Shown: positions 1 to 9,841 of the stretch, piece after piece
How the letters are laid out: each line of letters opens with the position of its first letter
Numbering within the stretch: the first letter of the stretch is position 1
NCBI RefSeq assembly: GCF_023822005.2
Contig: NZ_CP098806.1
Location: 1 to 64,000 of the forward strand
Direction: 5' to 3'
DNA: 64,000 bases
Origin: Dyadobacter fanqingshengii
GTDB taxonomy: Bacteria > Bacteroidota > Bacteroidia > Cytophagales > Spirosomataceae
Notes under the pieces: model-generated
What the model was told of the DNA's origin: nothing
The model's input: the letters and a program-made list of their open reading frames with translations, nothing else
Database searches by the model: none
Position numbers and translations under genes: made by a program

Positions 1-55
1 TGCGTTGGTATTAAATTGAACGTTGGTTTTAATCTCCAGAGATCAGGTATTTTTA

Positions 56-63
56 TATCTTTG
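56..63 (+). promoter_or_regulatory. -7 element of a Bacteroidota-type promoter, dnaA
   Basis: The sequence TATCTTTG matches the Bacteroidota sigma-A -7 consensus TAnnTTTG exactly and lies 45 bp before the dnaA start. A convincing TTG at the usual 19-21 bp spacing upstream is not visible, so only the -7 element is called. Confidence 0.45.
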
Positions 64-107
64 CCGTCCTTTTAAATTATGACATTCTGAATTCCGCAAA
101 TTATACA

Positions 108-1535
108 TTGGAAAGAGTTAGCACACATAGAGAAGTAGACCAGATCTGGGATGCCTGCCTGAGAGTTATTCAGCAGCACATTCCCGATCAGAGTTTTAAG
201 ACGTGGTTTGAACCCATACGGCCCTTAAAACTTTACGGTAAAGTGCTTACGATCCAGGTTCCAAGCCAGTTTTTCTACGAATGGCTGGAAGATAATTATG
301 TCAATCTTTTAAGGAAAGCATTGGATTACGCGATTGGAAGGGATGGCTTGTTGGAATATTCCATTATCGTGGACAAAGGCAACGACAAGCATCAGCCGCT
401 GACGATGAATGTGTCCACTCCCAAATCGACAAACTATTCGAAGCCGGATAATTTCGTCACAGATCCGAGGTTGGGTTCCAATCACAGGGACAAAGATCAG
501 GATTCCATGAACCTGGACACTTACCTGAATCCCAATTACTCGTTTGATAATTTCATAGAAGGCGATTGTAACCGTCTGGCGCGCTCCGCGGGGTTCGCCG
601 TGGCCCAGCGCCCCGGACTCACTTCGTTCAACCCCCTGATGATGTATGGTGGGGTAGGGCTGGGCAAAACGCACCTTGTGCAGGCAATCGGGAATTACAT
701 TATGAACCACTTTGAAAATAAGCTGGTGCTGTATGTTTCTTCCGAAAAGTTTACCAATCAGTTTATTAATTCCATTAAAAATAATACGCTGCAGGATTTC
801 ACTGATTTTTACATGAAAGTGGATGTGCTGGCGATTGATGATGTCCAGTTTTTGTCGGGTAAAGAGAAAACACAGGACACGTTTTTCCATATCTTTAATC
901 ATCTGCACCAGCTTGGTAAGCAGATCATTATGACCAGTGACCGCCCGCCGCGCGAGCTGCAGGGATTGCAGGACAGGTTATTATCCCGGTTTAAATGGGG
1001 TTTGACGGCAGATTTGCAAACGCCTGATTTTGAGACCCGTATTGCAATTATTCAGAAGAAGATCCAGTCAGAAGGCATTTCAATCGACTATGACGTGATC
1101 GAATACATCGCGCATAGTGTGAATTCCAATGTGCGTGAACTGGAAGGTGTGATCGTTTCGCTGATGGCCCAGGCTTCGCTGACCAGGCGGGAAATTGATG
1201 TGGAACTGGCCAAGAATACATTGCGGAACATTGTAATGAATGTGGATAAGGAAGTGACCATTGATACAATTCAGGAGGTTATCGCCGATTTTTTCCAGGT
1301 TACCATTGCCGATCTTAAAAGTAAAAGCCGCAAAAAGGAAGTTGTTTATCCACGGCAGCTGGCCATGTTTCTGGCAAAAGAATACACCGATCTTCCCTTG
1401 AAATCCATCGGATACCATTTCGGTGGCCGTGATCACAGCACGGTAATCCACTCAATCCAGAGCATTAACCTGCTGATGGACGAAACACCTGACGTGGAAG
1501 AAACTTTGCAAAAACTTCGCAGTTACTTTAAATAA
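108..1535 (+). CDS. dnaA: Chromosomal replication initiator DnaA
   Basis: DnaA binds DnaA boxes at oriC as an ATP-bound filament and opens the origin for helicase loading. The 475-aa protein has the full domain order: an N-terminal DnaB-interaction domain (about 10-85, with QSFKTWFEPI), a linker, an AAA+ domain with Walker A GGVGLGKT at 181-188 and Walker B LAIDDVQF, and a C-terminal DNA-binding domain with the DnaA signature around 425-465 (YPRQLAMFLAKE, GGRDHSTV). The only start that fits is a TTG at 108. The nearby ATG at 79 is out of frame and stops after three codons. No cluster of DnaA boxes is seen in the short upstream sequence, so the window does not show oriC. Confidence 0.97.
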   Translation: MERVSTHREVDQIWDACLRVIQQHIPDQSFKTWFEPIRPLKLYGKVLTIQVPSQFFYEWLEDNYVNLLRKALDYAIGRDGLLEYSIIVDKGNDKHQPLTMNVSTPKSTNYSKPDNFVTDPRLGSNHRDKDQDSMNLDTYLNPNYSFDNFIEGDCNRLARSAGFAVAQRPGLTSFNPLMMYGGVGLGKTHLVQAIGNYIMNHFENKLVLYVSSEKFTNQFINSIKNNTLQDFTDFYMKVDVLAIDDVQFLSGKEKTQDTFFHIFNHLHQLGKQIIMTSDRPPRELQGLQDRLLSRFKWGLTADLQTPDFETRIAIIQKKIQSEGISIDYDVIEYIAHSVNSNVRELEGVIVSLMAQASLTRREIDVELAKNTLRNIVMNVDKEVTIDTIQEVIADFFQVTIADLKSKSRKKEVVYPRQLAMFLAKEYTDLPLKSIGYHFGGRDHSTVIHSIQSINLLMDETPDVEETLQKLRSYFK

Positions 1536-1585
1536 CATCTGGCGTCTAAATGGTTTGATCATTATTTCAAACCTAATTCAGTCAA

Positions 1586-2575
1586 ATGACGCCCATATTA
1601 ACCGACCGTGCACAGATATGTGACACGACCTGGAATGACCACATTCACAAATCCCTTCAATGTGTCATTTACGCCCAGACTTTTTACCTGGATATTGTTT
1701 GTGAGCATTGGGAGGCGCTTGTTTGGCCTACCATCCAGCATCCGGAAATTGTCATGCCGCTTCCGATCCGGCGAAAAACTGGTTTCAGGATAATTTACCA
1801 ACCGCTTTTTTGCCAATATCTGGGTTTGTTTTCGTTGAAGCCGCTCACGGCGTTTGAATTGGAATCCTTCATCCGGTTTTTGTCAAAAGAATTTTCTTAC
1901 ATATCTGCTTACCATTTTAATCCCGAAAATTCAATCGGAATGTCGGCATTTGCTTCGGCACGACCCGATTTTCACTTTTCAAAAAAGCATACGCACTGGC
2001 TTCACATGCGCGGCACTTATGAGCAGTTGAATGCAGGCTATTCCAGTGATAGGAAGCGTAATTTGAAGCGCAGTAAGGCGGTAAATTGGCTGATTCGCAG
2101 GAGCGCAGACATTAACCCATTAATCACATTGTTTGCAGAAAATCAAACTGAACGAATTCCGGGCGGGGTGGATCCGAATGCCTTTGTTCGTATAAAGGCA
2201 CTTTTCAATGTGTTGCGAGCCAGGAAACAGGCGGAAGTTTATTATGCTATATCCGATGGACAGATTCAGGCGGGTATACTCGTTGCGGAATTTGCGGGAA
2301 GAGCCATTTATCTCTTCAATGCGGCCGATCAAACGGGGAGGACCGGCAATGCGCGGACTTTAATGCTGGACCAATATTTCAGGGATTGCAATGGCAAATC
2401 AATGATCTTTGATTTCGAAAGCCCGGAAGTTGGCTCAATAGCAAGCTTTTACCGTAGTTTTGGCAGCAGGCCGGTTTCATTTTATGCAATTAGCAGAAAT
2501 GAATTATGGTTCCCGTTTAGGTGTGTACAAAACTGGCGAAAGCTATTTTTCAAAACCATACAAGGTCTTTTTTAA
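1586..2575 (+). CDS. Putative FemAB/GNAT-like acyltransferase
   Basis: A 329-aa soluble protein without signal peptide. The sequence resembles the GNAT/FemAB-like proteins of unknown substrate that are common in Bacteroidota. The central part (about 120-250) has the alternating strand/helix pattern of that fold, including a segment YSSDRKRNLKRSKAV and a C-terminal part FDFESPEVGSIASFYRSFG, which resembles the acceptor-site motif of FemAB-type enzymes. The gene lies 50 bp after dnaA on the same strand. Its last 26 bases overlap the 3' end of the convergent DUF3108 gene. The enzymatic substrate cannot be read from the sequence. Confidence 0.6.
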   Translation: MTPILTDRAQICDTTWNDHIHKSLQCVIYAQTFYLDIVCEHWEALVWPTIQHPEIVMPLPIRRKTGFRIIYQPLFCQYLGLFSLKPLTAFELESFIRFLSKEFSYISAYHFNPENSIGMSAFASARPDFHFSKKHTHWLHMRGTYEQLNAGYSSDRKRNLKRSKAVNWLIRRSADINPLITLFAENQTERIPGGVDPNAFVRIKALFNVLRARKQAEVYYAISDGQIQAGILVAEFAGRAIYLFNAADQTGRTGNARTLMLDQYFRDCNGKSMIFDFESPEVGSIASFYRSFGSRPVSFYAISRNELWFPFRCVQNWRKLFFKTIQGLF

Positions 2576-3356
2576 GCCCTTTGTAGGATTTAAGGTCCAT
2601 TTCCAAAGAACCGATTTTCAACTCGACTTCTACTTTTAAAGGGATTTTATTGGAATCATCCGAAACCCAAAGTTTCATAGCGCCTTCGCCTTTGAAAAAT
2701 TTGTTGTCGGGGATTAGCGGATTGATCCTGAGGACTTTTGTTTTACCGAATTTAGTTTTGATCACATCTTTCCCCACATAGCGAACGCGCAGCTTATAGA
2801 CTTCGCCATCAAAAAAAGTAGGCACTTCAATGACATCGCCTTCTGACACCCGTTCAAAATTTATAGTCCGCAAATAAAAATAGCCGCTGATAATGTCGTG
2901 AATGTTGTTGGGGACATTGTATGTCTTCGTCTCATCTTTAATGCTCGATACCGCCTGATCTCTATGGTGGTTAAACATGACGCGTTCATCCTTGCGATAT
3001 TTATTCTCCTGGATCTGACGCTCAAACATATGCGGCAAGATGGCCGTGGTGTCAATGTAGGAACGCCACGTGTCCCGCACTCGGGAAATGAGGTCGAATG
3101 CGCCTACCGTACGACCTGACACGTTGACCCTGAAACAGGGCCGGTTGTTGATCATGGATACCGATTTGCCGACTTCTACCTTAGCTTCCGCAGCATTAAT
3201 AAAGCCATAATGCACCCTGTATTCCACCCTTTCACCGGGTCCGAAGCTTTTGTTGGGTATAACCCTGTTCTCGGCGGTCTGTTGTTCAAACTGCCGAAAA
3301 GAGAAAAAAAGTGAAAAAGTTATTAAAGCAATTATAACGATGTACGATCTCTTCAT
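2550..3356 (-). CDS. DUF3108 domain-containing exported protein
   Basis: A 268-aa protein with an N-terminal hydrophobic signal segment (residues 4-20) and a body typical of DUF3108: GERVEYRVHYGFINAAEA near the start and RVSEGDVIEVPTFFDGEVY in the middle, ending in a beta-rich region. The family is periplasmic or outer-membrane facing with no proven biochemical role. The gene follows the aminopeptidase gene by 14 bp on the same strand, so the two are probably co-transcribed. Its stop overlaps the convergent upstream gene by 26 bases. Confidence 0.8.
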   Translation of the reverse strand: MKRSYIVIIALITFSLFFSFRQFEQQTAENRVIPNKSFGPGERVEYRVHYGFINAAEAKVEVGKSVSMINNRPCFRVNVSGRTVGAFDLISRVRDTWRSYIDTTAILPHMFERQIQENKYRKDERVMFNHHRDQAVSSIKDETKTYNVPNNIHDIISGYFYLRTINFERVSEGDVIEVPTFFDGEVYKLRVRYVGKDVIKTKFGKTKVLRINPLIPDNKFFKGEGAMKLWVSDDSNKIPLKVEVELKIGSLEMDLKSYKGLKKDLVWF

Positions 3357-3370
3357 GCTAAAAACTATAA

Positions 3371-4423
3371 TTATAGAGAGGGATATTTTTCTTTCAGCCA
3401 GGTCAGATATTTTTTAATATTTCCTCCAAATTTTTGTTCAAACTCGATTTTAAAGATGTCTTGTTTTGACTTGTATGTCTGGTAACTGATAAAATATGCG
3501 TTATTGGGTAACTTTCCGTCGGGCCATCGGCTCGCCGCCTGCCGATTTTTGTTTGTTAACGTCCGCTTCCCGGAAAGAAGTGTGTCCGCGTCAGCAAGGA
3601 TCGTCATGATCAATTTGGTTTTCAGGGAATCACGATGCGCATTAACCACCGGATCTTTCCCGAAAGTCCTGTAAAGACTATCCAGACGTGTAATCCCCCT
3701 GAGCATATGCCCCGAGTAAGCGTCATTATATTTTTTTGAATATTCGTATATACGTAATTCCTGAGAATCCCGACCATACTTGAACTTTAAAAACCGGATT
3801 GCTCCCTGGTCGCCTATAAAGCTCGCAAGGTTCTCGTTCAGTTCCAGGTTATTTTTCACAAAAAGCGTTCCATGTGTAAGCTCGTGCAGGATCAGGTTGG
3901 CTAAGCTTCCGACCTTTCGTTTAAGCATGCTGGATAAGATAGGATCCTTTAAATAACCCAATGTTGACCAGGCCGAGACTTCACCGATGTCCGTATCCAG
4001 GCCCATTTGGATCAATTGCCGCTCTTCGGTTACTGCGCGGGTGGAATCAAAAAAACCTTTGTAAGGAAAGCTACCAATGATAGGGAAATGCCATTTGTGA
4101 GGTTCGACCTTATATTTTTCCGAAGCGGTAATGAGCCAGATTAATGGTTTTCCGTGCTGATTATAGAATGTTGTGTAGTTTTTGGAAGGAGTCAAACCCA
4201 AAGAGTCAACACCAAATTGCTTAATTTCCTCAATCAACCGGATCCTGGCTTTCAGCGAATCAGGAAAAGAAGGATCGTTCATCACATCCGCCACATCTTC
4301 CACATTCATCAGGATCTTGACTTGTCCCGAAGCCTGCATCCAACCATAACTAAGCAGATTCCGGTAATAAATCCCTGCAAGAACACAAAGCACTAAAACA
4401 GCAAGAAGAATTTTTTTAAACAC
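3371..4423 (-). CDS. Putative zinc aminopeptidase (PF10023-like)
   Basis: A 350-aa protein with one N-terminal membrane or signal segment (about residues 4-22). The gluzincin motif HELTH is at 180-184, and the downstream NENLASF at about 196-202 supplies the third zinc ligand, Glu197. This arrangement is that of the putative aminopeptidase family PF10023, whose members are membrane-anchored metallopeptidases. The C-terminal part is helical. It is the first gene of a likely two-gene unit with the DUF3108 gene. A -7 promoter element lies about 60 bp upstream. Confidence 0.75.
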   Translation of the reverse strand: MFKKILLAVLVLCVLAGIYYRNLLSYGWMQASGQVKILMNVEDVADVMNDPSFPDSLKARIRLIEEIKQFGVDSLGLTPSKNYTTFYNQHGKPLIWLITASEKYKVEPHKWHFPIIGSFPYKGFFDSTRAVTEERQLIQMGLDTDIGEVSAWSTLGYLKDPILSSMLKRKVGSLANLILHELTHGTLFVKNNLELNENLASFIGDQGAIRFLKFKYGRDSQELRIYEYSKKYNDAYSGHMLRGITRLDSLYRTFGKDPVVNAHRDSLKTKLIMTILADADTLLSGKRTLTNKNRQAASRWPDGKLPNNAYFISYQTYKSKQDIFKIEFEQKFGGNIKKYLTWLKEKYPSL

Positions 4424-4481
4424 GAAAGCGATAATTTAGTCAAGTCGGCATGATCAATCTGTAAAACAGATATTTCAGCTG

Positions 4482-4489
4482 CAAAATTA
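4482..4489 (-). promoter_or_regulatory. -7 promoter element for the aminopeptidase gene
   Basis: On the minus strand this reads TAATTTTG, an exact match to TAnnTTTG, 58 bp upstream of the aminopeptidase start codon. No clear -33 TTG is present. Confidence 0.4.
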
Positions 4490-4647
4490 TAGAAAATGAC
4501 CGGGAATTATTTACCGTTTATCACGTATGGAAACCGGTGGGTAAGTTGTTGATAACGGCAAATAATCAGATGCCGTAAGTTGTAAATTCCTCTTGATATT
4601 ATCTGTATTTATTATGTCTGAAATTATATTTTTAAAAGAAAAAGCCG

Positions 4648-4678
4648 TTGGATTTTTGCGTATAATTCGGTATTTTTA
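4648..4678 (+). promoter_or_regulatory. Promoter of recA
   Basis: TTG at 4648-4650 is followed after 20 bp by TATTTTTA (one mismatch to TAnnTTTG) at 4671-4678, about 88 bp before recA. This is the Bacteroidota vegetative promoter layout. No obvious SOS-type operator was seen in the 342 bp between recA and the divergent gene. The rest of that gap holds only AT-rich sequence. Confidence 0.45.
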
Positions 4679-4765
4679 CACATCAGAAAAGACCAGGTAT
4701 AAAGCGGTTTTTGTGAACCAAAAGCCGTTTTTTTATGAACAAACTAAATTATTGTAACCGTTTTT

Positions 4766-5833
4766 ATGGCACAAGCAACCACAGATAAAGACAACAAACT
4801 TAAAGCACTACAAACCACGCTTGAAAAGCTGGATAAGACCTACGGAAAAGGAACGGTCATGCGACTGAGCGACAGCAAGGTTTTGGACATTCCGGTAATC
4901 TCAACAGGTTCTCTGGGTCTCGATCTTGCCCTTGGCGTTGGAGGTGTTCCGCGTGGCCGTGTTGTGGAAATTTACGGACCTGAATCGTCAGGTAAGACTA
5001 CATTATCCATGCACTGCATTGCCGAAGCACAAAAAAAAGGCGGACTTGCCGCGTTTATTGATGCAGAGCACGCATTTGACAGATCTTATGCTGAAAAATT
5101 AGGCATAGACACCAGTAACCTGCTTATCTCACAACCGGACAGTGGGGAACAAGCATTGGAAATTGCTGAACATTTGATCAGCAGTGGCGCGGTGGATATT
5201 ATCGTTATTGACTCCGTTGCAGCCCTTGTGCCACGCGCAGAGTTGGAAGGCGAAATGGGAGACAGTAAAATGGGTTTACAGGCCCGTTTGATGTCGCAGG
5301 CTTTGCGTAAGCTTACAGGTGTGATCAACAAAACCGGATGCTGCTGTATTTTCATTAACCAGCTGCGTGAAAAGATCGGAGTAATGTTTGGTAACCCTGA
5401 AACAACAACGGGTGGTAACGCATTAAAATATTATGCTTCCGTGCGTTTGGATATTCGTCGCGTTGGCCAGATAAAGGAAAGCGCTGACCAGATCCTGGGT
5501 AACCGCACACGGGTGAAAGTTGTTAAAAACAAAGTAGCGCCGCCATTCAAAGTAGTGGAGTTCGATATTATGTATGGCGAAGGAATTTCCAAAGTAGGGG
5601 AGATCATTGACCTTGCAGTTGAGCTGGATATCGTTAAGAAAGCGGGTTCTTGGTTCAGCTATGACGGTAACCGTCTCGGACAAGGCCGTGATGCCGTGAA
5701 AGCGCTTATCAAGGACAACCCGGAATTAATGGATGAACTGGAAGCGAAAGTTCGTGCGAAAGTAAACAACGAGCCGGATGTTTTAATCGATACAAGTGAG
5801 CCTAATGTTGTAGACGAAGGCGCTCCGCTTTAA
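4766..5833 (+). CDS. recA: Recombinase RecA
   Basis: RecA forms ATP-dependent filaments on single-stranded DNA, catalyses strand exchange and stimulates LexA-type autocleavage. The 355-aa protein is full length, with Walker A GPESSGKT at 71-78, the [15 protein letters not shown] segment, the L1 region [12 protein letters not shown], the [21 protein letters not shown] stretch covering loop L2, and a short acidic C-terminus. It starts with ATG at 4766 and stands alone, with its own promoter and a strong terminator just downstream. Confidence 0.98.
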   Translation: MAQATTDKDNKLKALQTTLEKLDKTYGKGTVMRLSDSKVLDIPVISTGSLGLDLALGVGGVPRGRVVEIYGPESSGKTTLSMHCIAEAQKKGGLAAFIDAEHAFDRSYAEKLGIDTSNLLISQPDSGEQALEIAEHLISSGAVDIIVIDSVAALVPRAELEGEMGDSKMGLQARLMSQALRKLTGVINKTGCCCIFINQLREKIGVMFGNPETTTGGNALKYYASVRLDIRRVGQIKESADQILGNRTRVKVVKNKVAPPFKVVEFDIMYGEGISKVGEIIDLAVELDIVKKAGSWFSYDGNRLGQGRDAVKALIKDNPELMDELEAKVRAKVNNEPDVLIDTSEPNVVDEGAPL

Positions 5834-5870
5834 TCCAGGACAGCTTAATGTTGTAAATAGCTTATAAAGA

Positions 5871-5898
5871 AAATGCCCGGTGTTTGCCGGGCATTTTT
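5871..5898 (+). terminator. Rho-independent terminator after recA
   Basis: A 10-bp stem AAATGCCCGG / CCGGGCATTT with a 6-nt loop is followed by a T run. It is symmetric enough to serve the convergent AAA ATPase transcript as well. Confidence 0.85.
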
Positions 5899-5906
5899 GT
5901 TGTGTA

Positions 5907-7442
5907 TCAAAATGGTTTTCGGTCGTCGTCATCCTCGTCAAAGTCATAATCATCTTCTCCGGGACCGGAAAACATGCTGCTAACCAGATCCTGGAATTTC
6001 ATTCCCTGATCGAGTGACATCTTGCCAATAAGCGAGAATTCAGCCATGCCGTGCAATGCAAATTCCATCATGAAAAGCTTCTCCTCCGTGCTGGAATAGG
6101 CGCTTAGCATATCTACGAAATCATCCAGCCCATCAATGGTTTTCAGACGTGCCATGTATTCGCGATCGGTCATGTCGCCAGGCATTTCCATTTCGTTGCC
6201 CGATCCAAACCATTCAATTACTTTGGCATATGGATTGATCTTGCTTTTCTTGCTTTTTTCAGGGTCCGGGAAGAAATTCAGGAACTGCGTGCGGATTGCT
6301 TTACCAATCAGGTTTTGCGCCACGATAACCGGCCCTTCTACTTCACCTTCATAAACGAGTTCAACTTTACCGCAAATGGCAGAGACAACGCCATAAAGGT
6401 CAGATATGCGCACGTAAGTGCTCTCTTCTCCATTAATCAGCGCTCGTCTTTCAGCGGTGCTCAAAAGGCTTTCGTAAGCCGAAATTGTAAGTCGCGCAGA
6501 AACACCGCTTTTACTATCCACGTATTCACTTTCCCGCGCTTCGAATGCAATCTGTTCGATCAATGTTTTGGCAAGCTCATTCACCTTGATCGTGCCGATT
6601 TGTTCGGTCTTGACAACAGCTTCCTGCTCTGTGATTTTCTTACCCGTTTCAATCTTTTTCGGATAATGCGTCACGATCTGGCTTTCGATACGGTCTTTCA
6701 AAGGAGTTACAATGCTTCCGCGGTTGGTGTAATCCTCAGGATTAGCAGTAAAAACAAACTGTATATCAAGCGGTAAGCGCAGTTTAAAACCGCGGATCTG
6801 AATGTCGCCTTCCTGCAAAATATTAAATAAAGCAACCTGGATTCTTGCCTGCAAATCGGGCAATTCATTAATCACAAAAATGCCGCGATGTGAACGAGGG
6901 ATAAGGCCGAAGTGGATCACTCGTTCATCAGAATAAGGCAATTTCAGCGTTGCAGCTTTGATCGGATCCACGTCACCGATAAGGTCGGCCACGGAAACGT
7001 CAGGGGTCGCTAATTTCTCTGTATAACGCTCATCCCGGTGCAGCCAGGCCACTTCTGTGTCGTCGCCATATTCTTCCACGATGTCTTTTGCAAACCTTGA
7101 CAATGGCTGCAAAGGATCGTCATGCAGCTCCGAGTTCTTCACATATGGAATGTATTCATCCAGCAGACTCGTCATCATCCGGGCGATACGTGTCTTGGCT
7201 TGTCCGCGCAGACCGAGGAAGTTAATGTTGTGCATAGAAAGGATCGCGCGCTCCACATCGGGAATCACCGTCTCCTCATAACCCCAGATGCCGGGGAAAA
7301 TATTCTCTTTGTTTTTAATCTTAACGATCAGATTATCACGAAGTTCCTGCTTAATGGATCTCGACTGATAACCTGCTTTTTTAAGTTCACCAAGCGTTTG
7401 GATATCCAGCAACTGTGAACTTGTAAGAAGTGAGTAACTCAT
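5907..7442 (-). CDS. MoxR/magnesium-chelatase-like AAA ATPase
   Basis: A 511-aa cytoplasmic protein of the ChlI/MoxR-like AAA+ group. It carries an altered P-loop GLRGQAKT (near residue 77, Ala in place of the Gly before Lys) and a Walker B-like FVINELPDL, with Asn-Glu instead of Asp-Glu. FVFTANPEDYTNRGSI forms the sensor region, and the tail ends in an acidic stretch (DDYDFDEDDDD). As far as I recall the altered motifs are shared by this Bacteroidota family, so they are not a defect of this copy. Members probably remodel proteins, often with a VWA partner; no VWA gene is adjacent here. It follows rny by 14 bp and is likely the last gene of the pheT-rny unit. Confidence 0.75.
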   Translation of the reverse strand: MSYSLLTSSQLLDIQTLGELKKAGYQSRSIKQELRDNLIVKIKNKENIFPGIWGYEETVIPDVERAILSMHNINFLGLRGQAKTRIARMMTSLLDEYIPYVKNSELHDDPLQPLSRFAKDIVEEYGDDTEVAWLHRDERYTEKLATPDVSVADLIGDVDPIKAATLKLPYSDERVIHFGLIPRSHRGIFVINELPDLQARIQVALFNILQEGDIQIRGFKLRLPLDIQFVFTANPEDYTNRGSIVTPLKDRIESQIVTHYPKKIETGKKITEQEAVVKTEQIGTIKVNELAKTLIEQIAFEARESEYVDSKSGVSARLTISAYESLLSTAERRALINGEESTYVRISDLYGVVSAICGKVELVYEGEVEGPVIVAQNLIGKAIRTQFLNFFPDPEKSKKSKINPYAKVIEWFGSGNEMEMPGDMTDREYMARLKTIDGLDDFVDMLSAYSSTEEKLFMMEFALHGMAEFSLIGKMSLDQGMKFQDLVSSMFSGPGEDDYDFDEDDDDRKPF

Positions 7443-7456
7443 GTATTTTAGGCTGA

Positions 7457-9028
7457 TTAACGCGCATACGCTACTGAACGCATCTCACGGATTACGGTAA
7501 TTTTTATTTGTCCAGGATACTGCATTTCTTTTTCAATTTTCTGAGAAATATCAAAAGAAAGCATCCCTGCCTTTTCATCCGAAACATTATCTGCGTCAAT
7601 GATCACGCGCAACTCGCGTCCTGCCTGTATCGCGTAGCATTTTTCAACACCGTCAAATGACAATGCCATGTTTTCGAGATCACGAAGTCTTTGAATGTAA
7701 GACTCCATCATTTCCCTGCGTGCTCCCGGACGTGAACCTGAAATCGCATCACATACCTGAATGATCGGGGAGAGAATGCTTGTCATTTCAATTTCGTCGT
7801 GGTGGGCGCCGATTGCGTTGCACACCTCAGGATTTTCTTTGTATTTTTTGGCGAGCTCCATGCCCAATATTGCGTGGGGAAGATCAGATTCTTCCGGCCA
7901 AACTTTACCAATATCGTGCAGCAGACCCGCTCTTTTAGCCAGTTTTGTATTTAATCCTAATTCCGAGGCCATTGTTGCACAAAGCTTAGCCACTTCACGT
8001 GAATGTTGCAACAGGTTTTGTCCATAAGAAGAGCGGAAACGCATACGGCCAATCATTTTAACCAGCTCAGGATGAAGGCCATGGATTCCCATGTCGATCA
8101 CAGTTCTTTCGCCGATCTCCACTATTTCATCGTCAATATTCTTGCGTGTTTTGGCAACCACTTCCTCAATTCTGGCTGGGTGAATCCTTCCATCCTGAAC
8201 CAGGCGGTGCAGCGAAAGTCTTGCAATTTCCCTTCTTACCGGGTCAAATCCGGAGATAACGATCGCTTCCGGGGTGTCATCCACAATGATCTCAACGCCC
8301 GTTGCAGCTTCCAAAGCGCGAATGTTACGTCCTTCACGTCCGATGATCTTTCCTTTGATATCGTCGTTTTCAATGTTGAATACCGAAACGCAGTTTTCGA
8401 TCGCGTGTTCTGCAGCCGTGCGCTGAATGGTTTCGATAACGATCTTTTTTGCTTCTTTGGTGGCAGTAAGGCGGGCTTCTTCCATCGCACTTTTTACATA
8501 CGATCCGGCTCTTGTATCAGCCTCGGCTTTTAATGCGTCAACGAGTTGATCACGTGCCTGGTCTGCCGTAAGGTTGGCAATTTTCTCTAATTGGGTAACT
8601 TGCTGTTGCAGCGATTTTTCCGCCTCTTCCCGGCGTTTTGTAGCCGTTTCCAGTTGCTGGTTCAGATTATTTTTAAGCGTTTCAAGCTCATTTTCACGGC
8701 GCTTGTTTGCCTCAATAGTCTGGTTCAGGCTTTGCTCGCGTTGTTTTAATTTTTGTTCGTTGGTTTGAAGGATCACGCGTTTCTTGTTCGCATCCTCTTC
8801 AAATTCCCCTTTTAGTCTCAGGTATTTTTCTTTGGCTTCTAGTATCCGGTCTTTTTTTATGTTTTCGGCAGCACTTTCGGCATTTCGGAGAATTTCGGCT
8901 GCGCGTTCCTGCGCTTCTTTTTCTTTTTGATCAAATGATCGCTGAAAGATGTACTTGCCTGCGAAAATCCCCACACCAATGGCGATAATGTCGGACAGGA
9001 CGAGGATAAAAATTAATGAATTTGACAT
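7457..9028 (-). CDS. rny: Ribonuclease Y
   Basis: RNase Y is a membrane-anchored endoribonuclease that starts mRNA decay. The 523-aa protein has an N-terminal transmembrane helix (about 3-24), a long charged coiled coil (about 30-200), a KH domain with the GREGRN loop (about 225-290) and an HD domain with LLHDIGKV and the second metal site AHHDEIE. The length is normal. It lies downstream of zapA with a 123-bp gap and directly upstream of the AAA ATPase gene. Confidence 0.95.
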   Translation of the reverse strand: MSNSLIFILVLSDIIAIGVGIFAGKYIFQRSFDQKEKEAQERAAEILRNAESAAENIKKDRILEAKEKYLRLKGEFEEDANKKRVILQTNEQKLKQREQSLNQTIEANKRRENELETLKNNLNQQLETATKRREEAEKSLQQQVTQLEKIANLTADQARDQLVDALKAEADTRAGSYVKSAMEEARLTATKEAKKIVIETIQRTAAEHAIENCVSVFNIENDDIKGKIIGREGRNIRALEAATGVEIIVDDTPEAIVISGFDPVRREIARLSLHRLVQDGRIHPARIEEVVAKTRKNIDDEIVEIGERTVIDMGIHGLHPELVKMIGRMRFRSSYGQNLLQHSREVAKLCATMASELGLNTKLAKRAGLLHDIGKVWPEESDLPHAILGMELAKKYKENPEVCNAIGAHHDEIEMTSILSPIIQVCDAISGSRPGARREMMESYIQRLRDLENMALSFDGVEKCYAIQAGRELRVIIDADNVSDEKAGMLSFDISQKIEKEMQYPGQIKITVIREMRSVAYAR

Positions 9029-9151
9029 TTCAGTAATGGTTATATATAGTTGGTTTTACCGACTAAACCGCGTGAAAATGCCGAAGTTGGAAGTATTGAA
9101 AGAAGATAAAGAGGAATCCGTATAAAATAAAGGTTTTGTGGTGTTGAGCGT

Positions 9152-9463
9152 TTAGCTTTCTATTGCGCTGGTAATGGTTTCATCGAGCTTTTCCACCCTG
9201 TTTTTAAAAGCCATCACCAGATTATCCATTTGCTCCTGGTTCCGTTGTAATGCTACAAGGCATTCAATAGAAGTAAGTGCAATTGCTTCAATGTCACCGT
9301 ATACTTTTCCTTTTAATTTATGCTGCTGCACGCGTTGCATGAACACCTCATACCCATCCCTGTAGAATTTCTCCTGATCCGCCGGAACGCTCAGTTTGAA
9401 ACCCCTGTCCAGCAGTTTTATAAAGACAGAAACGTCCGGATTGGGTATGCTATTTTTTTTCAT
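9152..9463 (-). CDS. zapA: Cell division protein ZapA
   Basis: ZapA bundles FtsZ filaments in the Z ring. The 103-aa protein shows the ZapA fold: an N-terminal beta segment (VSVFIKLLDRGFKLSVPADQ) followed by a long C-terminal helix (about 50-100). Its ATG overlaps the stop of the preceding coiled-coil gene in an ATGA arrangement, which implies translational coupling. The neighbourhood pheT, coiled coil, zapA, rny is one I associate with Bacteroidota genomes. Confidence 0.85.
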   Translation of the reverse strand: MKKNSIPNPDVSVFIKLLDRGFKLSVPADQEKFYRDGYEVFMQRVQQHKLKGKVYGDIEAIALTSIECLVALQRNQEQMDNLVMAFKNRVEKLDETITSAIES

Positions 9464-9804
9464 AAGGTATCTTCAAGCAATTCAATGCACTTATCGATCT
9501 CTTGTATATATCTTTCAACTGAGTCTTTCAGTTCGGCTATTCCGCTTGTTGGTGTCAGTTTACTAGTGACAATTTTAGCGAAACTTTTAGACTTATTAAA
9601 GTCTTTTTCCAAACTAGTGTATTTTTTCTTTATTTCTTTTGCTTCTTCCTTGAGTTTGGTATTCGAGGCACGCAGCTCCGCATTTTCGCGTTGCAGCTCT
9701 GATATTGACCAGTTTAGTTTCTCTTTAATGTTGATCAGGAACTCGAGTTTTTTCTCAAGGTCGGACAACTTGTGTTCAATAATGCGCTCGATGCTCCTTT
9801 CCAT
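9460..9804 (-). CDS. Coiled-coil protein, ZapB-like candidate
   Basis: A 114-aa protein that is almost entirely a heptad-rich coiled coil (residues about 5-75, such as LSDLEKKLEFLINIKEKLNW) with a short C-terminal helix. It has no signal or membrane segment. It lies directly upstream of zapA with a 4-bp overlap and 37 bp after pheT. The architecture and coupling suggest a ZapB-type or other ZapA-partner division protein, but this is inference from context; coiled coils are poor evidence of homology. Confidence 0.6.
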   Translation of the reverse strand: MERSIERIIEHKLSDLEKKLEFLINIKEKLNWSISELQRENAELRASNTKLKEEAKEIKKKYTSLEKDFNKSKSFAKIVTSKLTPTSGIAELKDSVERYIQEIDKCIELLEDTL

Positions 9805-9841
9805 TTTTCTGGCCTTATAATGCTGTCAAACCAAAACTCAT

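Noticed and set aside
1..1535. oriC next to dnaA
   Set aside because: Only one near-match to a DnaA box (TTATCCACG, inside dnaA near 1345) was noticed and there is no box cluster or AT-rich unwinding element in view. Dispersed genes around dnaA also argue against a standard oriC here.
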